Of a stretch of 64,000 bases of DNA, positions 24,301 through 35,700 are shown one piece after another. The translations under genes were made by a program, and so were the position numbers. The notes under the pieces were generated by a model. The model was not told the origin of the DNA. It was given only the letters and a program-made list of their open reading frames with translations, and searched no databases. Position 1 is the first letter of the stretch. Every line of letters begins with the position of its first letter. The stretch comes from Spirodela intermedia (taxonomy: Eukaryota > Streptophyta > Magnoliopsida > Alismatales > Araceae), in assembly GCA_902729315.2 (NCBI GenBank), contig LR746274.1, forward strand, positions 2,135,037-2,199,036, read 5' to 3'.

Positions 24301-27300
24301 TGAGAAAGCCGTCAATCCACAATGCTTCACAAATTCCCAATGCCATAGATCTAAACTCAGCTCCTACACTAGACCTTGCAACCACAAGTTATTTCTTGTT
24401 CCTCCAGGTAGTAAGTTTTCACCAGTAAAGGAGCAGTACCTTGATGTAGATCTCCTGTCAGTTATGGAACCCGCATAGTTTGCATCCGTGCAAATTTCTA
24501 CCTGGAGTTCTAAGCTTTTTGAAAAAGTATGCCTTGTCCAGTAGTGCCCTTCAAATAGGATAGAATCTTATGAACAGCTTGTAGATGGGGTTCTCTCGGA
24601 TCATGTATGAATTGACTGATAATGCCCACAGCAAATGCAATGTCTGGTCGAGTATGATGTAGATAAATAAATTGACCAACCAACCTCTGATATTATCTCT
24701 TATCCACTGGACTATAATTATGGCAATACCCCAATGTAGAATTCGGGTCTATTGGTGTGTTAATAGGCTTGCACTCAATCTTCCATGTCTCCTTCAATAG
24801 ATCCAGAACATATTTTTGTTGTGAAAAGAAGATTCCCTTCTCAGAATAGGCAGCTTTAATCTGTAAGAAATATTTGAGTTTTTCTAGAGATTTGATTTCA
24901 AATTGATTGGATAACTGTTGACTCAGAGCCTTCAACTCATCCTTATCATTTTCAGAGATGATGATATCATCGACATACACCAGAAGGAGAGTTACTCCTC
25001 TTGATCTAGAGTGTTTAAGAAACAAAGTATGGTCTCGATTTCTATGATTATATCTCAGATTCTCCATTGCCTAAGAAAATCTTCCAAACCATGTTCGAGG
25101 TGACTGTTTCAATCCATATAACGCCTTTCTTAGCTTACAAACTTTCATATCTAGAAGAGTTGAATAGTAATAAGGAGGTGGTTCCATGTATATTTCTTCT
25201 TTAATCTCTCCATGGAGAAATGCATTTTTTACATCATATTGATTCAGCTCCAATTCAAGATTTATTGCCAAGGCAATAAGTATCTTTACTGTGTCAAGTT
25301 TCGCCAGTAGAGCAAATGTCTCCACATAGTCAATGTCATAGGGCTGAGTATAACCTTTGGCTACAAGTTTGGCCTTGTACCTCTCCAAAGATCCATCTGA
25401 GTTATACTTTACAGTATACACCCATCTACAACCCACAATTCTTTTATTCTTTGGAAGAGTAACCATCTCTTAGATATTACTCTCTTTCAGTGCTTTCATT
25501 TCTGCATCCATTGCTCTCCTCCAATTTACGCAGGGTTGACAATTTGTCATATGATATAAAGCTGGCCATTAGATATAGCTTTCTTTTGGCACAACTTCCA
25601 GTACCTTTTCTTAGTGCAATAAGCCATCTCAGATCATCCTCCTTAGGAGCTCCTCCTGAAGTTGTATCCTCTCTTATGCCAAGATCCTCATGCACTTTTT
25701 CAGATCTGGTATTATTTTCTACTGTTTGAATCACATTTGGTGCAGCATCTTCTCAATTTTGATTTTGAGTATGTTCCATGGGCATTGCTGGTACTACTAG
25801 CACTGTTGGCTCTATTGGGACATGAGATATAACTAGGCTAACAGAAGTTATCGTGAACAACTCATATGAGGGAAATGAGCTACCCACATGCATTAAGATA
25901 TTATATTGGCTGGGAGATTCTTGAACATCTGAGTACATCTTTGGAGAGACTTCTGGATCAGAGGAAAAGCTTTGATGCTCATCAAAGGTTACATCAGAAC
26001 TGATAAAAAACTTCTTCGTTCCTAGGTGATAACACATATTCTTTTCGAGTACGGGAATATCTCACAAAAACATATTTAATAGCTTTTGGATTGAGTTTGC
26101 CTCCTAGATGATGAGTATGCACATAAGCAATACATCCAAACATCATTGGGATTAAATCTGTCTTCAGCTTCACATTTGGAGACTTCTGTTCCAATAAGTC
26201 GATTGGGCTCTGATAATTTAACATCTTTGAAGGAATTTTGTTGATAAGATGAACAGCTGTCAGTAATGTTTCCCCTCAAAGATATTTAGGGACATTGTGA
26301 TGAAACAATAGTGTCCTTGTGGTTTCTACCGTATGTCCAATCTTTCTCTCAGCTACTTCATTTTGATGTGGAGTGTTAACACATGAAGATTCATGCACAA
26401 TGCCATGCTTTTTGAAGTATGTTGACAATGTAGTGTTGAAAAAATCTTTGACATTTGTTGAGAATTAATCTTGATTGAGATTCTTGCAACTTGGAGAATG
26501 AAAGGAGTTGATCTTCACTATCCTCCTCTTCCAGGAAGATGAATCAGTCACCACTTCTTAGAGCAAAGTTTCCACAATCCCAAAATCTCACATCAATTAT
26601 CTTGGTTTCCCACTTAAGTACAGGTTACATGATTTAATGGGCCAGGCCCATTACATTAGTCTTTAAGTGGATCCGTTAACAGTCTAATGGATCCACTTAA
26701 CATAGGGAATGACAGAGAAGAACGAAAATACAGTGAAAAGAACCAAATAGATAGGAAAAACAATCCTAGAGAATTCAACAACATTATCTGATTTTGAATC
26801 TCTTAATTAGAGTTCTAAATTGATTCAAAATCATCACACATAATGACTATATAACTTTATTTTTGAGAAGATATGTCCAAGTAGTCCGAGTGTAATCATC
26901 TCTAGCATTAAGAACTATATGGCTCCAATTGTAGATGTCACTTGAGATGGTTCCCATACAGCACTATGGATGCAATAAAATGGAGTCTGACTCCTTTCAC
27001 CCATAGTTCTAGATGGAGCTTTTTTGTTTTTGGCCATTTGGCATGCATCACACATGATCTTATTTAAGCCACAAAGTTTACCAAAGGAAGAAAACAATGT
27101 TTTTAAGAGTTCAACGGAGGGATGACCCAGCCAATAATGAAGTAGTTTTATTCTACTAATATATGAAGTTTCATTTTCTCCCCCTTACTTCAGCTGTCTA
27201 GTGGTAAGGAAGTAGCATTCCCCTCCAAGTAGAGCATCCTATTCTTCTCTTCAACATGTCCAATCCTTTAATTCAACATCTTGTCATACATAGAACAATC

Positions 27301-29737
27301 AATATTGTCAAGAGTCAATCTGCAATTAACAACTCCAAGTTTTTGAGGAGAAATAAGGCATCCTTTCAACTTTGGAACATAGAGAACATTTTTCAAACTC
27401 TCCACACTCTCAATCTTTACATCTCTCATACCAGTGACATGGAGTATCTCACCCCTTGAAGTGAGAACCTTCTTCTACCCATCACATGATAAATATGTGA
27501 TAAAGTTTGAACGATTTGGGGTCATATGATCCATTGCCCCCGAATCTAATATCTAGTTATCTTTAAACTCGATAGAATGGATACCCAGAAACGCATTGGA
27601 CTTACTTACCCTTGCCAATGAGGTGGAGCTGAATATATACTTCAGTTTCTCAATTTCTTATTTCAGAGAGCTAATGTCTTCTCCCACTCCCTTAGTGGGT
27701 AGATTCCCCCTGTTTGAGGTATGGGCATCAGATTTAGATCATTCAGTGTCATGTGTAACCAATGTGTGTGCATGTCCCTGTTGTGGAGGCTTTTCATCCA
27801 ATATCTAGTAATTTTCCCTATTATGATTCTCCTTTTGCAATGTGAACACCACAAATCCTCCTTTCCTTCACTTCTAACAACTTTCCTAGAGGAAGTGGAT
27901 TGCCCAACCTTCTACTCTCCTGAGGTTGTAAATGTCTTTTGTCTCTTAGACTTGGCCAGAATTACTGCACCAACTTCTTTAGCTGCTCCTGGAATCAGTT
28001 GCAGTTTGCTCTCCTCAATTACAATGAGGATTGCCTCCTCAATATCTGGTACTTTCTCACGGTTGAGAATTTGGCTTCTCAACTTTTCATACTCGATATT
28101 GAGGCCCATCAAAAATTTGTAGAGACAATCTTTTAGGACATAAGCCCATTCTTGAGATTCAGGGTTCCTCACTGATTGATAGTGACCAATCTCCCTCTAG
28201 AGAGCATGTAACTTTGAGGCATAGTCCAGAACGGATATATCCCCTTGTACTAGTGTTGTTGCTTTGGTCACAAGTCCATAAATATGCCAATCTATATTGC
28301 GCTTTGAAGAAGCCTTAAGAACTTGATACCAAGATCTCTGGAAGTCTTGAAACCCAGAAAATTCTTGTATACATGTCTTGCCATTGTCCCAATTAGCCAG
28401 GTAAGAATAAGAGTATCATCTTTCTTCCATACCTTGTACTCTGGACTGGAGATAATTTATTGGATTCTAAACCAGATGATCTTCTAGACCTCTTCCCCGT
28501 AAGATCAATTGTACATATTGACTCCACTGGAGAAGATTGCGGCCATCATATTTCAGCTTTTCAGGTACTCTTGAAATCAGTTGCACTGGTCAATCTCTCT
28601 CTTCTGAAGAAGATTGAATGATCATGGAAGACGCCTGAATCACCTTAAATGAACCACCGGTCTGGATCATCGTCTCCACCTCGAATGTTGTTTCCTTAAT
28701 TCCCGGTAGACTTCTTGAGCCTCATGATGGAAGCCTCAGGAAACAGCTTTGCAATGAAAGCCAGAAGAAGTAAAGTAAGAATCAAGAGACATGGAGATGA
28801 TTGCCAGGCTTTCATACCATGTGGAGAATTTTGCACCCTAGGATCCGGTTTATAATTCTAAGAACAGGAGGCACCAAAAATAGCAATTGAAAAGAAGACC
28901 ACGAGTTTGTTATTCTATCGTCACCCCTATTCATAGGGGTTACAAGTGGGATCAACAGAAAAAGTAAAAGAAGCCCAATAAGAGTCCATTATATGACTGG
29001 ATCTCAGAAGGCCATAACTACAAATAAGAAAAACAAAGGAGTAAAATAAGAAAAATAGAATAAATTGCATATTATGTCACATATCAAGAAGTTATTATGA
29101 TTAATTTTTATTTTTTTTCTGGAATACCATCTGGAGGAGAGAATTTTTTCGTAGGGTGATGGAGAAAATCTTGTGATTGGGTTCATATATAAATTATCAG
29201 TGACCCTCTCGACACCAATCGGGTGTGAAGATGGATACTGAGTTTCTGATCTATGGATCTGGAAGATAATATTTATTGGGCAAAGCAAACATGACATGAC
29301 AAGTGGATGCAGCTGTGAGAACTCTCAGAAGATCTTCGAGCTGTTCGGGGTCACTTCATCCGTGAGATACCTCCAGAATTTTACCCACCAACTGCTACAT
29401 CATGATTCATGATTGAAGAGAGTTTTAAACCGAAAAAGAGGTCAAAGAACTTGATCTTGCTGAATTAGGATGGAACCCTATCATTGATTGCCTGCTCTGA
29501 TCTCATTGTATACAGCCTGGGTTCGTAGATTCGGCCAAAAATAATGCAGTAGGCGTTCAGAATGTTTTTTTAGTCAGGAAAAAATAAATACACAGACACT
29601 TTTGAACATGGATCTTTTGATACGAAATTTCCTCTTTTGTCAGTTCCTGATCAGATCCCATCCCTTATCCTTTGTGTTTTCAGTAACTATTATGATGCTT
29701 CTTCCCTTGCTACTTCCCTCCCCTCCCTTCCTCTCCC

Positions 29738-29774
<37 letters not shown>

Positions 29775-31526
29775 TCTCTCCCTTTTCATTGAAACAGTAG
29801 TATATTAATGTCATGTATAATTATGGAGCTTTGAGAGGGATGAGAATACTATTAATTTTCTTCTTTGAAGAATTCTGAACCTCCTATTCTCTTAGATATC
29901 TGCATCCTTTGTTCATTCTATCTTACCTTTATTTTGTAGACCTTTAGTTCTTGTCAGTGACATCTTGTTGCAGTATGATGAATATCAACCTCCAACTTCC
30001 TCGGCCCAAATCCTAAAACGGAAAGGTTCCACCCCAGGTACAATAATTGCATATTTATTTATTTAGTACATGAAATGTATATGCCTAGTTAATTCTTTCC
30101 GTAAATTTTAATTTATGTTCTACTACTCGGAACCTATTTAAAATAACATAAAACATTCCCACGTGGCATTAACAATGCCATCTGTTTGCTGTCGTCTCAG
30201 TGCGACATGACAGTACTCAAAATCATGCAGATACTTAGATGCAACCTACACAGAGAGAGCTCCCTCTCTCTCTCTCTCTCTCTCTCTCAGGGTACGACTC
30301 ATGCTGGTCAAAAAGTGTCCATCTTTGGTGGCGATAAACTGACGATTCTGTACTACAGGAGTTGTTTCCTTTGTCAGGAGGGGCTTTTTTTTGTATAAAT
30401 ATACTAATTCCATGGGTATAGAATAAAAATATTGTATTTTAGTGGATGTAAAAACTTAAATTTTCCTGTAATGAAACAGCTAAACTATGCCCTTATCCTT
30501 TTAGCCAATAGTTTTTCATTTTCCTGAATTATTGTTTCTTGATTTAAAGGAATCCTCATCTTATTTGTAGGAGCTTCTTAGCACTACTATAAATAGAGCT
30601 TTCAAATCAAGAAACGATAACTCAGGAAAATTAGTATGTAGTCGCTCTACAATGCTATCTTTTCCTCAGTCGCAGTTTCATCCAATTCTTACCTTTAATG
30701 ATAATAAAGGCAGCTCTACAAATAAGGCAACGAATTCTTCAAATCAATAAATATTAATTAAGGAAAAATGAAAACTATAAGTACATCATCATGGTACACT
30801 ATGGTATCATCGCCTTATTTGTAGCATCATCCTGTTCATACCTTCAGTGATAATTGTTTGTAATTCTGCAAGGATGAGGATGATTTCCCCAAATGAGGAA
30901 ATAATAATCTATGAAAATGAAAGCTATGATTAGGAGCATATCTCATAATGTCATCATTGCCTTATTTTGCAGCAAACAAGGCAAGGGTGGCTTCTTCAGC
31001 CCCTTTGCTTCCAGTTGAAGAGCGTGAAGCAGCTTATCTTGCTGCCCGTGAACGCATATTTTCCTTGTATGATGACTGTAAAGAGGAGCCCGTCACTCCT
31101 AAACCCAGGACCATCCCAGTGGCTGCCCGCCGGATGATTGCTCATGCTCTGGGTCAAAGGATATCTTCTTCAGGTCCTCCGGACTTGGGGGGATCCCATC
31201 AGGACCCCACTCAGAAGACTGCAGTCAACGCCAGTGGCCTCTCAGATTCCGCTGTGGGCTCTCAAGAAGGTTCGTCCAGTCAAAGGGTGGGATCCCAAGA
31301 AAGGAAAGCCAATGTTCGTGTCTCACACTCTGAGATGAAGGAGCAGAGAAAAGCTCCCATTAAAGCTTCTGAAGGTAGCGGCTTTCTGGGAACTGGGAGT
31401 GAAGAGCAGGATGTGGGGGTTCGGAGCTTGGAGAGGGAGAGGGCTGGAGCTGCCAGGAGGATCTTCGCCAATGCCCTGGGCCTTGGCTCAGCCAGGAACA
31501 GTCGACCATCTCAGACTATGGAGTGA
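21394..31526 (+). CDS. R3H domain and SUZ motif nucleic-acid-binding protein
   Basis: Six exons join in frame to 308 residues: 21394-21417, 22681-22781, 23372-23449, 23565-23636, 29940-30037 and 30973-31526 (TGA). All introns are GT-AG and all junction phases agree. Residues ~9-100 form an R3H module ([20 protein letters not shown], then [15 protein letters not shown] with the Arg57-x3-His61 pair). [14 protein letters not shown] and a SUZ-like stretch follow ([19 protein letters not shown], about 140-158). R3H-SUZ proteins bind single-stranded nucleic acid, probably RNA. No specific target can be read from sequence. The C-terminus carries a duplicated AARR(M/I)...ALG segment, and a third damaged copy lies beyond the stop. 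Intron 4 (23637-29939) is swollen to 6.3 kb by a copia insertion in antisense orientation, but both flanking splice sites remain intact. Confidence 0.88.
23740..24015 (-). repeat. 3' LTR of copia element 2
   Basis: Starts TGTAGAGAATT and ends ATTCTGTCA. It pairs with 28820-29079 through blocks such as GAGTTTGTTATTC(C/T)ATCGTC and AGTAAAATAAGAAAAATAGA. Confidence 0.92.
24016..24027 (-). other. Polypurine tract of copia element 2
   Basis: On the minus strand the purine run ACAGGGGGAG lies immediately before the 3' LTR. That is the expected place for the plus-strand primer. Confidence 0.75.
24040..25490 (-). pseudogene. Copia reverse transcriptase/RNase H remnant
   Basis: 25071-25466 encodes the reverse transcriptase N-terminal half ([47 protein letters not shown]). 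24693-25067 continues with the palm motif [12 protein letters not shown], with a stop between the two. RNase H traces (a SRSSVGAEF-like motif read as [20 protein letters not shown]) lie at about 24250-24420. It no longer encodes a working enzyme. Confidence 0.88.
25753..27100 (-). pseudogene. Copia integrase remnant, split by a solo LTR
   Basis: The zinc-binding N-terminus ([15 protein letters not shown]) is at 26915-27097. The catalytic core runs to about 26786, stops at the solo LTR, and resumes below 26451 with [14 protein letters not shown] and HESS. The C-terminal integrase region ([20 protein letters not shown]) is at 25994-26224. The LTR entered just after the SDN of the core motif. 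Confidence 0.85.
26451..26785. mobile_element. Solo LTR with target-site duplication ACATT, nested in copia element 2
   Basis: The 325-bp LTR (26456-26780) begins TGTTGA and ends TCAACA, a perfect terminal inverted pair, and is flanked on both sides by ACATT. Its first ~225 bp match the LTR of copia element 1 (2579-2815). It contains a near-palindrome TTAAGTGGATCC...GGATCCACTTAA at about 26663-26700. A solo LTR arises by recombination between the two LTRs of a former full insertion. Confidence 0.94.
27480..27600 (-). pseudogene. Copia protease region of element 2
   Basis: [11 protein letters not shown] carries the intact DSG aspartic-protease motif, but an in-frame stop follows. It lies between the gag zinc-knuckle remnant and the pre-integrase region. 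Confidence 0.7.
27663..28800 (-). pseudogene. Copia gag remnant of element 2
   Basis: 27912-28172 reads [20 protein letters not shown] and [14 protein letters not shown], the copia gag (UBN2-type) core. A damaged zinc knuckle (WCSHCKRR) is at about 27830-27854 without a proper HxxxxC tail. Sequence is close to the gag of element 1, so both belong to one lineage. Confidence 0.82.
28807..28819 (-). other. Primer-binding site of copia element 2 (decayed)
   Basis: On the minus strand TGGTATGAAAGCC follows the LTR terminal CA directly. It differs at two positions from the initiator tRNA-Met site TGGTATCAGAGC. Confidence 0.7.
28820..29079 (-). repeat. 5' LTR of copia element 2
   Basis: Starts TGTGGAGAATT and ends ATTATGTCA. 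It is somewhat shorter than its partner because of small deletions. Confidence 0.92.
29743..29782 (+). repeat. (CT)n tract in R3H intron 4
   Basis: CT dinucleotides on the sense strand, between the copia insertion and exon 5. Confidence 0.85.
30263..30289 (+). repeat. (CT)n tract in R3H intron 5
   Basis: About 27 bp of CT on the sense strand within the 935-bp intron 30038-30972. Confidence 0.85.
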
Positions 31527-31618
31527 AGAAATACTCAAGATGGGGAAAAGAATTTCCGAAATGAGCAGCTTTTTGGCAACTGGGGGTCTTGGGCTGGATG
31601 TGGGCATTCAGAACCTGG

Positions 31619-31655
<37 letters not shown>

Positions 31656-31710
31656 CCGCCAGGAGGATCTTTGCTCATGCTCTGGGTCTGGGGTCAGACA
31701 GGGACAGTCA
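31381..31710 (+). repeat. Tandem duplication spanning the R3H-SUZ stop codon
   Basis: Unit B (31381-31500) and unit C (about 31570-31710) align in order: a CTTT(C/T)TGG(G/C)AACTGGG start, a GATGTGGG block, and a GCC(A)GGAGGATCTT block. Their spacing is about 188 bp. B is coding ([14 protein letters not shown]). C lies past the TGA and contains a (GA)n expansion at 31622-31652 that shifts its frame. A shorter related segment is at 31122-31165. Confidence 0.85.
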
Positions 31711-32392
31711 GCTCTCCCAGAGTCAACTCTGTTAAGGAAAGATGATCGCCAGCTCATGCAAGGATCACTCCTGTTCATGGGCTGCGGATGATCTCCAGTC
31801 CTATGATGACATCATAGGTTGACTTCTTGAAGAAACCATGATCTTCTTCGCGGGGTTGCCGAAGAGCACATGGAGTTCCCCACCGGTCGGCAGCCAAGTG
31901 AGAGCGATCCTGGCTGATTTGAATCTCGTCTGCAAGCTCGAGCTCCAGAGTACCAGAGATCACGGAGTTGCAGAGGGCAGGTTCATCAAGGGCAGATCTC
32001 CGATCCTCATCTCTGTAGATCCCATATTCCACTTTTCATTTTTTTTTTATGCGTTTCCTTTCGAATTATATGAACGGTGTAGAACCCAGCTGCTGAGGTT
32101 TTTGAAAGGCCGGTGCTTGAGATGATTCATGGTCTCCTGTGGTCTCCATTTGACCCTGGGATTGGTATTTCTTAGAGGGAGAGAGAGAGAGAGGAGAGAG
32201 GAGAGAGAGAGGGAGACGGAGAGAGAGGAGAGAGGAGAGAGAGAGGGAGACGGAGAGGGAGAGAGAGAGAGGGAGAGGGAAAATATCGGACCGGGTGGGT
32301 CCTGCATATCCACGTTTTCTCAATGAAAACTGATTTTTTAATAAAAATTCATCTGGAAGCACAGCGAATAAAACAAATGGCCGACAGTATAT
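31527..32392. other. R3H 3' flank and PWD upstream region
   Basis: Contains the damaged repeat unit C, then unique sequence, then a GA-rich minisatellite at 32177-32280. No gene is seen. Confidence 0.5.
32177..32280. repeat. GA-rich minisatellite upstream of PWD
   Basis: Two tandem copies of a block built from GAGAGAGGAGAGAGGAGAGA and ending GGGAGACGGA, plus irregular GA. Confidence 0.85.
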
Positions 32393-32399
32393 TATAAAA
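32393..32399 (+). promoter_or_regulatory. Possible TATA box of PWD
   Basis: TATAAAA, preceded by TAT and T-rich sequence, lies about 345 bp before the ATG. A leader of about 310 nt would follow. This is position-based only. Confidence 0.4.
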
Positions 32400-32742
32400 C
32401 TATACCGAGAATCTCCATTCGGGCGATTCGAGGGCCCCGGCGACTCGGCTGATCCACCCCGTTCGCAGGCATGCGGTGCATCCCGATACCCACGAGATTT
32501 GATCGTTCGTGGCCGGCGGGGTGTCTGCGGTTGATTGATCGTCGTTCCTCGGGACCCGTTCCCGCGCCAACGAGGAGCCGTTGAGAATTCACGGAATAAA
32601 AGAGGACCCGCCTGATGATCGTGTCGTCATCTTCGCCGTCAGCTCTGGTGGCAGCGGCAGCGCCTGCAGAAGCACTCCAGAAGATGAGATAAAGAGCGGA
32701 AGGGCGGAGGGTTGGTTGTCGATCTTCCACTCTGTCGGCGCG

Positions 32743-35700
32743 ATGGGGTCCCTCCATCCCTTCCAGATCGTGTCCGCCGCCGCCCGCGGCGGCTCCTCCC
32801 CGTATGTGCTACTGGCCGGAGACCGGTTTCGGGGATTCCAGTTTCCCTTCCCCCCGACGCCACGCATGGTGAGGGGGAATCCCTCCCGTTGCCGGCGGTC
32901 GACGATCCCTGTCCCTGGCCGGTTAATATGCCGCAGTAGTGGCGGGGGGGCTAGCACAGTGAAGGAGAGGAAGGGAACGGAGACGAAGGGGAAGGTCTGC
33001 GTCGGCGTCCGTCTGGATCATCAGGTCAAGTTCGGCGAGCAGGTCGTGATTATGGGCTCGCACATGGCGCTTGGGTCGTGGAAGAAGGGCGTCCCGATGT
33101 CGTGGACGAAAGACGGGTGGGTGGCAGAACTGGTGTTCGATCAAGGGGAGGGCTTCGTGGAGTACAAGTTCGTTGTAGCGACCCACAGCGGGCAGTTGAA
33201 TATGTGGGAGAATGGGGAGAACAGAGTGCTTGAGCTCCCCCCCGGGGGGGTGTTCAACATAGTATGCCACTGGGACAAGACCAAGGAGAGCGTGAATCTG
33301 ATCAGAGCTGGTGCGGATGAGCACGGATCGAATGTGGAAGAAAAGGGGAACGAGAGTGCTGATAAGGACAGTGGAAATCTGGAGGACGTGGAGCAGAGTC
33401 CTTTTGTGGAGCAGTGGCAGGGGCGGGCCGCCTCCTTCATGCGGTCCAATGAACATAGGAACAGGGAGAGCGAGAGGAGTTGGTCGACGGAAGGATTGGA
33501 GGGTGTCTCACTGAAGCTTGTGGAGAGTGACCGCGGTGCTAGAAATTGGTGGAGGAAGGTAAGTCTTCGGTTCGTTTTGAAGTGCATTTGAAATACTTTC
33601 TAACTTTTCTCCTCTCATCATCTTGTCTATTAAAGAAACTGTCCACTTATTTAATTCGAAGTTTCGATAAATAATATTTGAAGGACTGGTGGATTGTGCT
33701 TTGGAATCAGCATAAACAGTGAAATGAATTGCCTCTCATGTATGATTATCTCTTCTAGAAAGTATTCCCATATGAAGGGATGCCAAACTCAGCTTCCAAT
33801 TCGCCACATTGTGTTCTTTGTTTGGGATATTACATTAACTGGTGATCGCCTGGTTGTCTCACGTTAGACATGCTTTTTATAAATTAAGGAATGCATCAAC
33901 GATGATTGTGACAATCACCACAATAACAATGAGCGAATATATTTATGCATGGATTACCCTGACAAATATTGTAGAATCTTTCCTTTGAATATTGCATTGC
34001 GTGATGCATTAACTGTTTCTTTTTTTTTTTAAATGAATGGGAGTCACTCGTTTTAACTTTTCTATAAAAATGCACATAAGATCTAGTAGTTTTTAGAGAA
34101 CGGAAATGTTCTTGGACACCATGATTAGTTGAAAGGTACCTAGTTTGTGTAACTTGGCATTTTGAAACTTGGAAGCGCCTCATGCCATGCTAAAATGGTG
34201 ACGAAATGAATTTAGCACAGAAACTATGTCGCCTTGGAGTAAATACTAACGCCATTCACCTGATAAAGTCATCTCATGCCAAAATTTGATCACTCTCTTC
34301 ATCTCTCCAGAATATATTCATATGGTAGAATAGAATACAAATAGAGAAGTAAAGAAGTTTATCCTATTGGAGTATTAAGTGCACATTATTTTTCTGATGA
34401 AAAATACTCATAAGATTAATTACGAGATTGAATTATGTTCTTATTTTTGCTTTTCTGGGTCAGAGGATGCACTTCGAGTGGCATAAGATAATGTTGCAGA
34501 AAAAGATTATGTAGTCTGACTTAGCCTTTGAAGATCTAAGGTCTCGGTCTTTAGCCCTTCCTCAATTCTCCTGGAAGTGGTTGTTAGTCATGAAGCAAAA
34601 TATCCGGCTGTGCTTTGAGAAATAAGTTGTGTTATAGCTGAAGTATTTACTTTCTCAATGAAATAAAAATAAGCGCCAGTTAATGCCGTGCTGTTGATAT
34701 GCAAGCGTGAAGAGAAAATTTGTATTTTGTTTACTATTGACATGTTATACACAAGTTACCTGATCATGTCTATTATTATCTTCTTGTGAGTACAATGATT
34801 CAAGATGATGATAATTTATTAGTCTAAATAGTTGATGGTTCCAATTTTCGTCTTTGTGAAATGTTTATTTAATTATTTAACCATTACCATGAATTTTATT
34901 TACAGATGTTCCAAAATGTTCACAAGTCAACAGGTTAACCGTTGTATTTAATCCATCACAAGTTTATGCAATCCTTTCATTCTGCTTCTGTAACTATTAC
35001 CATGCTTATGCAGTTAGAAGCTGTGCGTGAGCTTTTTGATGCAAATCAGGAACAGGCAAATCAGTTTGAGGCTCTTGTTTATTCTGCAGTGTACCTAAAG
35101 GTTTTCCTATTGCACTTCATTGTGTGCTTATTTTATTTTTGAGGTTACATTTGTTCAATATTTTTTTAAGTTTGACGTTATTTCTTTCAAAATTATGCAG
35201 TGGATTAACACTGGTCAGATTCCCTGCTTTGAGGATGGAGGCCATCATCGTCCTAATAGACATGCTGATATTTCCAGACAAATATTTCGTCAACTTGAAA
35301 GAATTTCGCATTCAAAAAATGCATCACCTCAGGTATTCACATTTCCTTCATGGGTTGATTGATTTTGATTACACTTTCTTTTGTTCTGCAAGTTTCTCCT
35401 TTGCCAATGCTAACAACTGGCCTCTGATCAAGTGAACATAACAAAACCTTGAATTCGAATGGCTTCTTTCTTGGGGAAATGAGGCAATTTCCAGAAAATC
35501 TTTGAATCAACTTGTTTATCCAAGGCTTTAAACCTTCTCATATGAACATCTTTGAATCAACGTTGGTGTAGTGAAAACACATTTTAAAGATTGATGATAA
35601 ATGCTGAGGTGGGAAATAGAGTTGGTGAATCATTATTTTACACGGTCTCCTGTGGAATTGTCCTCTAATTGTTTTAAAAAATGATTTAAGATTTTTTTCT

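Larger units (their letters stand above)
23735..29084 (-). mobile_element. Copia retrotransposon 2 (complete, dead) with target-site duplication CATAT
   Basis: LTRs at 23740-24015 (3', minus strand) and 28820-29079 (5') bracket the element. Exact CATAT duplications lie at 23735-23739 and 29080-29084. Inside, on the minus strand, are gag, protease, integrase, reverse transcriptase and RNase H in copia order, all broken by stops or frameshifts. The two LTRs differ at many positions and by several indels (by eye roughly one base in five to six), which indicates an old insertion. A solo LTR of another copy interrupts the integrase region. The element lies within intron 4 of the R3H-SUZ gene, opposite in direction to that gene. 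Confidence 0.93.

Noticed and set aside
24278-24478. Plus-strand ORF of 66 codons
   Set aside because: It is antisense to the copia RNase H region.
32581-32742. N-terminal extension of PWD
   Set aside because: The frame opens with TTG, not [19 protein letters not shown] at 32743 is a better plastid transit peptide start.
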